Notes under the pieces: model-generated
Databases searched by the model: none
Told to the model about the DNA's origin: nothing
The model's input: the letters and a program-made list of their open reading frames with translations, nothing else
Assembly (NCBI GenBank): GCA_037388705.1
Contig: JARRJY010000076.1
Span: 1 to 13,897 of the forward strand
Direction of reading: 5' to 3'
From: JARRJY01 sp037388705
Lineage (GTDB): Bacteria > Pseudomonadota > Gammaproteobacteria > UBA6429 > Thiohalophilaceae
DNA length: 13,897 nucleotides
Shown: in pieces, positions 1-5,807 of the stretch
Layout: the number at the start of each line of letters is the position of its first letter
Position numbering within the stretch: the stretch's first letter is position 1
Translations under genes and position numbers: made by a program

Positions 1-1
1 G

Positions 2-352
2 TACCAAGGATTTAGTATGGACTATTCAGAGCTGACAGACAGAGGGGCTTTTTTGGCTGTGATTGACAGTAATTGGTCTGAGGAACTCAGTGGGGGCAAG
101 ATCACCACACTTTCAATTGATGCTACCGGTGTTATCAATGGTTCAGACACAGATGGATGTGTGTACAACGGTGCTATTCAGATCCCTGATGAAAAAATAA
201 ATATTTATAAAATCGAACTTAACCTGTCTATATGTGGCGAGCTCGATGGAAACTATTCTGGTCTTGGTTTTACTTCAGCAGGGGATACGATATTCCAATT
301 TTCCATTTCGAATCCTGACCATTTTATAAATTTAACACTAAGTAGAGTTTAA
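2..352 (+). CDS. Hypothetical secreted or lipoprotein-like protein, 3' part
   Basis: The frame is open to the left edge of the window. The ATG at 17 is probably internal and the true N-terminus lies outside. The visible part (about 116 codons, ending TAA at 352) has no membrane segment. It is rich in Gly, Ser, Thr, Asn and Asp, with two cysteines in a repeated-strand pattern (GSDTDGCVYNG and LNLSICGELDGNYSGLG). This style is common in the C-terminal beta-rich half of small proteobacterial lipoproteins of unknown function. I do not recognise a named family and propose no function. The next gene is on the other strand, so this is the last gene of its transcription unit in view. That it is coding is fairly likely; everything beyond that is inference. 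Confidence 0.5.
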   Translation, partial: YQGFSMDYSELTDRGAFLAVIDSNWSEELSGGKITTLSIDATGVINGSDTDGCVYNGAIQIPDEKINIYKIELNLSICGELDGNYSGLGFTSAGDTIFQFSISNPDHFINLTLSRV

Positions 353-379
353 TTAATCATTAACCTTGAAATAAAATGC

Positions 380-415
380 GCGAATGACCGCTTTTGGCCG
401 ATAGCAGACGTTCGC
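380..415. repeat. Imperfect palindromic extragenic element
   Basis: The left half (380-399) and the reverse complement of the right half agree at about 15 of 20 positions, centred on GGCC. The arms begin GCGAA and end TTCGC. The core CCGCTTTTGGCCGATAGC resembles a short palindromic motif that I recall as recurrent between genes in gammaproteobacteria. That identification is from memory and unchecked. Confidence 0.5.
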
Positions 416-498
416 TTAACAAATAATCTAAAAAGATTTTTCACACGCGACTACATCGCTGCTGCGAGTGCCTGTTTGATTTGAGGAACGAGGGAATG

Positions 499-528
499 TG
501 TTTAGAAAACGTTTTTGTTTTCTAAACA
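499..528. repeat. Perfect 12-bp inverted repeat (hairpin)
   Basis: The arm TGTTTAGAAAAC (499-510) is exactly reverse-complemented at 517-528, with a 6-base loop. It would form a strong AT-rich stem in RNA from either strand. No T-tract follows on either side, so a terminator role is only possible. Confidence 0.6.
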
Positions 529-556
529 TACGAGTGTTCGGGCGCCCTTTCTTTTC

Positions 557-589
557 GTCAATTTTCTTTGGGCAAACAAAGAAAATGAC
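557..589. repeat. Inverted repeat with one bulged base
   Basis: ATTTTCTTTG (561-570) pairs perfectly with CAAAGAAAAT (577-586) around a 6-base loop. The stem extends outward through GTC/GAC with one unpaired A (560). The flanking GGCGCCCTTTCTTTT and the TTTGGGCAAACAAAG core resemble a family of interspersed proteobacterial sequences that I recall from other genomes. It lies just downstream of the tlpA-like stop codon. Confidence 0.5.
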
Positions 590-617
590 CTGCTGCCGGC
601 CAGCGTCGGCATATAAC

Positions 618-1178
618 TTACAGAAGCGGCTTGATGGCTTTTTCCACCGCATCATACGTCATCTCACTCCGATGCGTACTGACGATCTTCCCTTTACGAT
701 CAACAATGATGCTATAAGGTAGTACACCCAGACGATTACCGTAGGCCTGGGATAATTTTATTCCTGCTTCTTCACCCAGCAGAATTGGATAATCCGCACC
801 CATGGGATCAATAAAGTCGATAACAGCCTGCTTGTTGTCAATGGCGATACCGACAATTTCAAAGCCCTTGTCTTTATAAGCCTCATGCAGATCAACGAAG
901 GCAGGAATTTCGCGTACACAGGGTGGGCACCAGGTAGCCCAGAAGTTGATCAACAATACTTTGCCATCCCATTCTTTAGCATACCGGGTAGTGCCTTCCA
1001 GGTCTTTTAATGCAAACTCGGGACGAAACTCCGGTGTGCTGATATCCACCTTGCGTTCTGCATGTGGCATGGCATTGGCTGATTTATCTTTTGCCAGGTA
1101 CTGGTTAAGAAAAAATCCACCGCCTAGCCCGATAATTGCAACGACAACAACGATGATGATTTGTTTTGAATTGTTCAT
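618..1178 (-). CDS. TlpA/ResA-like membrane-anchored thioredoxin
   Basis: A 186-aa thiol-disulfide oxidoreductase held in the inner membrane with its catalytic domain in the periplasm. Residues 6-26 form one hydrophobic anchor. The thioredoxin domain (about 50-186) shows NFWATWCPPC with active-site cysteines C84 and C87, and a cis-proline loop GVLPYS (P154). This is typical of TlpA/ResA/CcmG-like reductases, which pass electrons to periplasmic substrates such as apocytochrome c; the substrate here is unknown. An AGGA ribosome site sits about 7 nt before the ATG. It lies 28 nt after dsbD on the same strand, so it is probably the last gene of cutA-dsbD-tlpA. DsbD normally supplies electrons to such proteins, so the dsbD frameshift would leave this one without its usual donor if the lesion is real. 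Confidence 0.9.
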   Translation of the reverse strand: MNNSKQIIIVVVVAIIGLGGGFFLNQYLAKDKSANAMPHAERKVDISTPEFRPEFALKDLEGTTRYAKEWDGKVLLINFWATWCPPCVREIPAFVDLHEAYKDKGFEIVGIAIDNKQAVIDFIDPMGADYPILLGEEAGIKLSQAYGNRLGVLPYSIIVDRKGKIVSTHRSEMTYDAVEKAIKPLL

Positions 1179-1206
1179 TTTGAATCCTGTACTACTTTAC
1201 TGTTAC

Positions 1207-3449
1207 TTACTGACCGGTGATTTTATCAACATGGGCAAGGAAGGTTTCGGCATCCATGTTACCGACGATACGGTATTTCTTGATTTCCTTGCCATCTTTG
1301 TCGAAGAACAGGATGGCCGGCGGTGCCTGTACACCAGTGAATTTATTCAGCTCTCTATCCTGCTCATCGTTGGCAGTAACATCAGCCTGTAACAGCACAA
1401 AGTCTTTTAGCTTTTTCTGCACGTCCTTGTTACTAAACACATAGTCTTCAAACTGTTTGCAGTACGTGCACCAGTCGGCATAGAAGTCGAGCATGATGTA
1501 TTTACGTGCCGCTTTAGCATCAGCAATTTCCTGTTTTAGATCATCCGCGGTTTTGATGCGTTTGAATTTCAGGTGCTGTACTTCTGCAGCGCCACCACCC
1601 ATAGTGAGTGTTGAACCATGTAATGGATCATTAAAGTTACGCGCCCCGGTCATGCCACCGAGCATTACCAGTGCGCCGTAGAAGATAAATACCAGGCCGA
1701 TGCCTTTCCATAATTTGTGCCAACCAGAAGCGCCTTCCCTGATTTGCCCCAGTGCACCCATGTAAACACCGACTACGATAAACAAGGTGGCCCAGGCCAG
1801 CATGATCATGGTGGCGGAGATAAAGGTAATACGTTCCAGGAATAATAGTGCAATAGCCTGTAACACACCACCGGCCGCGGCCTTGACGGTATCCATCCAG
1901 GTACCGGCTGACCGCCCAGTGTACCAACAAACAATAACGGTAAACCTAAACCGTTACCCAGGATAAACATGGAGAGGAAACCCAGTACCCAGTCACCCGC
2001 GGTAGCCACGTAGGCCAGCGCGCCAATAATGACCGGTCCCGCACATGGACCGATGATTAATGCGGACGCGGCACCCATGAAGATGGCGCCGTGCAAGGTA
2101 CCACCTTCCTGCTTGTTACTGAAGTTGCTTAACCAGCCTTGAACAGATGCAGGCACCTGGATGTTATAAAAACCGAACATGGACAGGGCCAGGCCTGCAA
2201 AGATCAACGAGAAGACGATCAGTACTACTGGTTGCTGGAACCAGGCCTGGATATTGAGTCCTTCACCAAATGCTCCGACCAACGCACCCATGATACCGAA
2301 GGTGATGGCCATGCTCTGTACATAAGCCATCGAGATACTGAAAGCCTTGGCACGGTTGATGTTTTCTCCATGACCGACAATGATCGATGAAAGAATAGGA
2401 ATCATCGGGTACATGCAGGCGGTAAAGGCCAGTGCCAGGCCGCCAAGGAAGAAGTACACCATGATTTTGATCGCGCTGCCGGATTGTAAGACCGCTAACG
2501 ATTTATCCTGCTCGGAAACAAATTCTTTTTCAGTTGATGTCGTAGCTGTTCCTGCATCAGCTGCTGTTAGCAGGCTGGAGGCATACGGTAATTCAAATGC
2601 CTGTTCTTTATTAATAGGTGGGTAACAGATTCCGAGTTTCTCGGCGCAACCCTGGTATGTAAATTTTACTTTTATATTGGAAGGATCTTTTGTCGCACGG
2701 ATTAATGGCAGTTTGGCAATCACTTCGTCATGGAATACCCGGATATCTCCAAAGAACTCGTCGTGCTTCTCATCGCCCTGTGGCAGGTCAAATGTGCCTA
2801 GCTTGACGTTATCACCTTCCATCAGTGTGACCTTGATCTTGTCGCGGTACATGTAGTGTTCTTTTGCAACCTGCCAGCGAGCTTCAATGGTGTTGGGGTC
2901 GACCAGTTGAGCACTGAAAACAAAAGCCTGGTCCGGTTCCAGTACCTCGTCTTCACCAGCCAGGCCCAGGTCTTCATTTAACGAACCCAAGCTGGTAACG
3001 GCTGAAGACTCGGCTGCTGCCAGTGTTAAGTTGGCTTCCTGTCTCAAGGGTGGATAACAAACACCAAGATCAGCACAGCCCTGCGAGACGGTTTTTAAAG
3101 TGAAACTGGAAACAGACTTGTTATCACGAATGACGGGGATTTCAACGTCGATGTTATGGCGGTAGATTTCAACCTGGCCAAAGAACTCGTCATTTTTTAT
3201 TTTACCTTTGGGGAACACGGGTTCCCCCAGGCTGACGCCCTCGGTAGCGGATTCAAATTTAAACTTGCTGCGATACAGGTAATACCCGTTCGCGATATTC
3301 CAGCTAACGATGACGGTATTGTCATCTTTCATTTTGCTGGAAAGGGCAAAGGCTTTTTCCGGTTCGAGAAGTTCTTCTTCTGCACTTGCAGCCAGGGTAA
3401 AGGTTAAGCCAAGTAGTAAAGATAAGCAGAGGGTAAATATTTTTTTCAT
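1207..3449 (-). pseudogene. dsbD: Thiol:disulfide interchange protein DsbD, frameshifted
   Basis: DsbD moves electrons from cytoplasmic thioredoxin across the inner membrane to periplasmic thiol proteins. The 5' frame gives a signal peptide (1-23), then two tandem DsbD-alpha domains (about 27-140 with C125/C131, and 168-285 with C268/C275, each ending CYPP). The membrane domain follows, with its two cysteines in TACMYP (C345) and GPCAGP (C469). After residue ~513 (LFVGTLGG, near position 1911) this frame becomes nonsense. The expected continuation (SAGTWMDTVKAAAGG, the last helices and a C-terminal thioredoxin domain with DWCTYC) is in another frame down to 1207. Adding one base near 1905-1913 restores one 747-codon protein. 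That is longer than E. coli DsbD (565 aa) because of the extra alpha domain. The start overlaps the cutA stop (ATGA). It is either a true frameshift mutation or a sequencing indel. Confidence 0.9.
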
Positions 3450-3778
3450 GTTGTTATATCCAGCGATTCATCCATCCAGTTCAGGTATTCTTTCAGACCC
3501 GTATCGATAGGGACAGCCACGATCTCAGGAAGTTCATACGGGTGATGTTCCCGGATCAGGGCTTCCAGCCGTGAAAATATGTCCTTGCGGGTCTTTATAA
3601 TCAGCAGGACCTCGTTGTCCTGTTCTATTTTTCCCTGCCAGAGATATACTGACCTGATGGCCGGTACAATGTTGACGCAGGCAGCCAGTCTGTGTTCCAC
3701 CAGTTTGCTGGCGATATTGCTGGCTGTTTGTTCATCCGGGCAGGTATTCAGGGCGATAATATGTTGTTTTTCCGCCAT
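3446..3778 (-). CDS. cutA: Divalent-cation tolerance protein CutA
   Basis: A 110-aa protein matching the usual CutA1 length. CutA forms a very stable trimer; it was first linked to copper tolerance, but its exact role is unsettled. Family hallmarks are visible: LAACVNIVPAIRSVYLWQGKI (residues 31-51, with C34), the EVLLIIKT strand (56-63), and HPYELPEIVAVPI (79-91). Its stop codon overlaps the dsbD start as ATGA, implying translational coupling; the cutA-dsbD order is also known in E. coli. No strong Shine-Dalgarno site is visible before the ATG. It diverges from fxsA across about 96 bp. Confidence 0.95.
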   Translation of the reverse strand: MAEKQHIIALNTCPDEQTASNIASKLVEHRLAACVNIVPAIRSVYLWQGKIEQDNEVLLIIKTRKDIFSRLEALIREHHPYELPEIVAVPIDTGLKEYLNWMDESLDITT

Positions 3779-3816
3779 TTCATAAAGATACCAGCATAAT
3801 GAGCCCGGGCAAAAGG

Positions 3817-3822
3817 TATAAT
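3817..3822 (+). promoter_or_regulatory. Possible -10 box for fxsA
   Basis: A perfect TATAAT lies 52 bp before the chosen fxsA start in the cutA/fxsA divergent gap. No convincing -35 hexamer sits 16-18 bp upstream, so this is a weak call. Confidence 0.3.
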
Positions 3823-3874
3823 CGCACAGTTGCTTAATTTGCAGTCATCCAACAAATCGGAGAATTATTCAGAA

Positions 3875-4348
3875 ATGCCGCTATTTCGCCTGCTTTTTAT
3901 ATTGTTTCTCACCATCCCGCTCATCGAAATATACCTATTAATACAGGTTGGTGAGGTAATTGGTGCCGGCTGGACAATATTCCTGGTAGTGGGCACTGCG
4001 GTGATCGGCGCGGCCCTGCTCAGATTACAGGGGTTGGCAACACTTTATGATGCGCAACGCAAAATGGCACAGGGTGAATTGCCCGCAACGGCGCTGATCG
4101 AAGGGGTGATGTTATTACTGTCCGGTGCGCTGTTACTTACACCGGGATTTTTTACCGATACCCTGGGCTTCCTGGTGCTGATCCCACCGTTAAGAAGAAA
4201 GCTTGCCCGGTTTATCCTGAGCCGTGGCGTTATGATGGGCGCATCAGGTTTTTCCAGCCAGCACTGGCAGCAGTCTACCCGTCATCAACACAGAGACCAC
4301 TCGGGAAAAACCATTGAAGGGGATTATAAGCGTCGCGACGACGAATAA
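3875..4348 (+). CDS. fxsA: FxsA-family inner-membrane protein
   Basis: A protein of about 157 aa of the FxsA family (in E. coli, suppressor of F exclusion of phage T7), an inner-membrane protein of unclear normal function. The frame is open back to an ATG at 3830, but I chose ATG 3875. It gives the family-typical start MPLFRLLFILF, while the extra 15 residues are polar and unlike the family; GGAG (3859-3862) precedes it. Hydrophobic segments cover about 4-25, 27-48 and 68-100. Family hallmarks are PLIEIYLLIQVGEVIGAGWTI, the LLLTPGFFTDTLGF loop and IPPLRR. The C-terminal tail is polar, rich in His and Arg, and probably cytoplasmic. It is convergent with the DCC-family gene, 51 bp apart. Confidence 0.92.
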   Translation: MPLFRLLFILFLTIPLIEIYLLIQVGEVIGAGWTIFLVVGTAVIGAALLRLQGLATLYDAQRKMAQGELPATALIEGVMLLLSGALLLTPGFFTDTLGFLVLIPPLRRKLARFILSRGVMMGASGFSSQHWQQSTRHQHRDHSGKTIEGDYKRRDDE

Positions 4349-4399
4349 CGTTGTTCCGTTCCAGCGAGAACTGGCTGACAGGGAGGCAATTTTCTGATG

Positions 4400-4789
4400 T
4401 TAATTCTTCTCTATAGCGCATTGCTTGCAGCGATTCTTGCCGGTAAAAATAAAAGTAATGTTTTCACGATAGCGAGCAAAAAATTGATAGCCCAGATCGG
4501 CGACGGGCTTGAAGAGCGGCCAGCGTAAAATTTTCAGCCAGCGATATTTGCCCACCAGTGACCAGGCCTTGCAGGTTACATCAAGCCCGTAAAGCAATTC
4601 CCCTGAATCCAGTTGACCATGTAGGTGCTGCATCGCCTGTTGCTTGTTAATATGAGGATACAGGCGGCTTAAATCACAGGCATGCAAGTCAATTAGCCTG
4701 AGGCGATTATCCTTATCATGCTTTGCCAGGTGTTGCATTTCTGCCAGGCATAACGGGCAACGGCTATCGTAAAAAATTGTTAGTTGCAT
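4400..4789 (-). CDS. DCC-family (DUF393) thiol-disulfide oxidoreductase-like protein
   Basis: About 129 aa with the DUF393/DCC signature at the N-terminus: a beta-strand (LTIFYD) followed by DSRCPLC, a thioredoxin-like CxxC. Members are predicted thiol-disulfide oxidoreductases and the substrate is unknown. Near the C-terminus there is a second pair, CKQC (GKNRCKQCAIEKN), beyond the usual motif. The frame stays open to an ATG at 4828 that overlaps the restored gpx stop as ATGA. That longer start would add 13 residues (MTCRYMTRENVTK) and allow coupling to gpx. I chose 4789 because the fold begins directly at the strand, but both are possible. It is the last gene of the minus-strand Sel1-gpx-DCC unit. 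Confidence 0.82.
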   Translation of the reverse strand: MQLTIFYDSRCPLCLAEMQHLAKHDKDNRLRLIDLHACDLSRLYPHINKQQAMQHLHGQLDSGELLYGLDVTCKAWSLVGKYRWLKILRWPLFKPVADLGYQFFARYRENITFIFTGKNRCKQCAIEKN

Positions 4790-4824
4790 TTTGGTTACGT
4801 TCTCTCTGGTCATGTATCTACAAG

Positions 4825-5321
4825 TCATCTCTCCAGAAGAGACTCGATTCGTTTAACAAGTTTTTTACTCAAGGGCTTGGTAAAACTGGAATAACTGGCA
4901 ACAAAATTCCCGTTTCTATCCAGTAGGTACTTGTGGAAATTCCAGGCCGGGTACTCGCCAGCTGCTTCACCCCGCCATAGGTCAGGCGGCAAAAACTCTG
5001 TATCTGTTTTTCGCTACCGGGTTCCTGGTTGGCAAAATCATTGGAAGGAAACCCCAGCACCACCAGGCCTTTGTCCTTGTATTTTTCATACAGGGATTCC
5101 AGCCCTTCATACTGCGAAGTGAAGGCACATTTACTGGCAGTGTTGACGATCAATACCACCTTGTCTTTGTAGACCTGGCAGAGATTGATAGCTTTATTTT
5201 CATTCAGGCTGCGCACGGTTACATCAAGTATGGGTGCACAGGTTGCGCGATCAGGTGAAGCAATCACGCTGCCTGTACGCAGTGCAAGCATACCAACCAG
5301 GAATAACAACAGGTTTTTCAT
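4825..5321 (-). pseudogene. Exported glutathione peroxidase, internal deletion and frameshift
   Basis: Glutathione peroxidases reduce hydroperoxides using thiols. The N-terminal frame has a signal-peptide-like start (MKNLLLFLVGMLAL, residues 1-21), so the enzyme would be periplasmic. The peroxidatic Cys is C65 in NTASKCAFTSQYEGL, and the FPSNDFANQEPG motif follows (91-102). After FCRLTYG (about 4974) the frame loses all similarity and stops at 4869. The true C-terminus (GEAAGEYPAWNFHKYLL, including the catalytic WNF, then a tail ending SLLER) lies in another frame and stops at 4825. Between the two parts about 25 residues usual in the family, including the FPMFEK segment, are absent. One internal deletion of some 70-80 bp, not a multiple of three, explains both facts. 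An AGGGGG ribosome site lies 6 nt before the ATG. The Sel1 gene is 10 nt upstream. Confidence 0.85.
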
Positions 5322-5331
5322 CGTGCGCCCC

Positions 5332-5655
5332 CTAGTGAGTATGCCCGTACGCCAGTTTATGATCGGCTTGCCTGATTTCGTCGAAACTCATGGACTGTTG
5401 AACGATCTGCCTGAGTGTTTCCGCATCCTGGTCACCTTGCGCCATCGCTTTTGATAACCAGTAGTAAGCCTGTACCTGGTCTTCCTCGATCCCGCGTCCC
5501 TCGGCATAAATGAGACCGAGCGCATACTGGGCATCACGATTGCCCTGGTGGGCCAGCTGGCTGATTATCTCGGCCTGCTCCGGGTTGTTTTGCCAAAGTA
5601 CCAGCTCAGCCAGGAAATCTGTGTTTGATGGTGTTGCTTTGCGACGTTTCGTCAT
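5332..5655 (-). CDS. Small Sel1-repeat (TPR-like) protein
   Basis: A 107-aa protein with a Sel1-like repeat: AHQGNRDAQYALGLIYAEGRGIEED (about 35-59), followed by a second helix pair (QAYYWLSKAMAQGDQDA). Sel1 repeats form alpha-alpha solenoids that bind other proteins; this is a very short member, with no signal peptide and a basic N-terminus (MTKRRK). The partner is unknown. An AGGTGA ribosome site sits 4 nt before the ATG. It is the first gene of the minus-strand unit with gpx (10-nt gap) and the DCC protein. It is divergent from the B12-binding regulator across 148 bp, and carries two copies of the 11-bp operator-like repeat just upstream of its ribosome site. Confidence 0.8.
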   Translation of the reverse strand: MTKRRKATPSNTDFLAELVLWQNNPEQAEIISQLAHQGNRDAQYALGLIYAEGRGIEEDQVQAYYWLSKAMAQGDQDAETLRQIVQQSMSFDEIRQADHKLAYGHTH

Positions 5656-5667
5656 AATTTCACCTAT

Positions 5668-5689
5668 ATGTACAGTATTTGTATAATAA
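5668..5689 (+). promoter_or_regulatory. Two 11-bp direct repeats upstream of the Sel1 gene (putative operator)
   Basis: ATGTACAGTAT (5668-5678) and TTGTATAATAA (5679-5689) repeat a TGTAYA core at an exact 11-bp period, in the same orientation as the repeats on the regulator side. They lie in the leader of the minus-strand unit, 13-34 bp before its start codon. This position would let the MerR/B12 regulator block the unit. Confidence 0.5.
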
Positions 5690-5722
5690 AGAATCTACGT
5701 TTATTCATCATAACTTGATGAA

Positions 5723-5751
5723 AATATAGACTAATAATTTATTCTTGACAA
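5723..5751 (-). promoter_or_regulatory. Putative promoter for the Sel1/gpx/DCC unit
   Basis: Read on the minus strand, TTGTCA (5751-5746) and TATATT (5728-5723) are separated by 17 bp, each one base from the sigma-70 consensus. The -35 overlaps the -35 of the divergent promoter. The leader to the Sel1 start would be about 60 nt and includes the 11-bp repeats. Confidence 0.5.
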
Positions 5752-5774
5752 GCTTGGTTGGTGATGTCTATAGT
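5745..5774 (+). promoter_or_regulatory. Putative promoter for the regulator/lipid operon
   Basis: A perfect TTGACA (5745-5750) and TATAGT (5769-5774), one mismatch from TATAAT, are separated by 18 bp. Transcription would begin near 5781, inside the 11-bp direct repeats, with a leader of only about 23 nt. Confidence 0.55.
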
Positions 5775-5807
5775 TTGTACAAGTATTGTATAGGTATTGT
5801 GTAATGA
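5775..5807 (+). promoter_or_regulatory. Three 11-bp direct repeats overlapping the regulator's transcription and translation start (putative autoregulatory operator)
   Basis: TTGTACAAGTA (5775-5785), TTGTATAGGTA (5786-5796) and the weaker TTGTGTAATGA (5797-5807) are head-to-tail copies. They begin right after the -10 box; the third includes the ATG of the regulator. CarH-type regulators are known to bind head-to-tail direct repeats, as I recall also of 11 bp in Thermus. Autoregulation by the adjacent gene product is therefore the natural inference. Confidence 0.6.

Larger units (their letters stand above)
353..617. other. Gene-free stretch rich in inverted repeats
   Basis: This 265-bp stretch lies between the 3' ends of two convergent genes. 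Two open frames here (498-722 plus, 428-655 minus) resemble no protein and run into the tlpA-like gene or its repeats. It contains an imperfect 36-bp palindrome (380-415), a perfect 12-bp inverted repeat (499-510 with 517-528) and a second hairpin (557-570 with 577-589). None is followed by a clear T-run, so they are not obvious Rho-independent terminators, though hairpins at a convergent junction could still end transcripts. Confidence 0.6.

Noticed and set aside
499..528. Rho-independent terminator for the upstream gene or the tlpA-like gene
   Set aside because: The stem is strong but AT-rich, and no T-tract follows on either strand.
428..655. Open frame of 75 codons on the minus strand
   Set aside because: It overlaps the tlpA-like 3' end in another frame and covers the inverted repeats; it looks like a chance frame in a repeat.
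498..722. Open frame of 74 codons on the plus strand in the gap left of the tlpA-like gene
   Set aside because: It is built from the hairpin sequences and runs into the antisense of the tlpA-like gene; no protein-like pattern or ribosome site.
1637..1930. Minus-strand frame within dsbD
   Set aside because: It is the third frame across the frameshift zone and has no similarity to DsbD; an artefact.
4349..4399. Possible terminator between fxsA and the DCC gene
   Set aside because: The best stem (CCAG/CTGG around CGAGAA) is only 4 bp and no T-run follows.
5775..5807. CRISPR-like or mobile repeat array
   Set aside because: The repeats are adjacent 11-mers without spacers and overlap a promoter and start codon, so an operator is the better reading.
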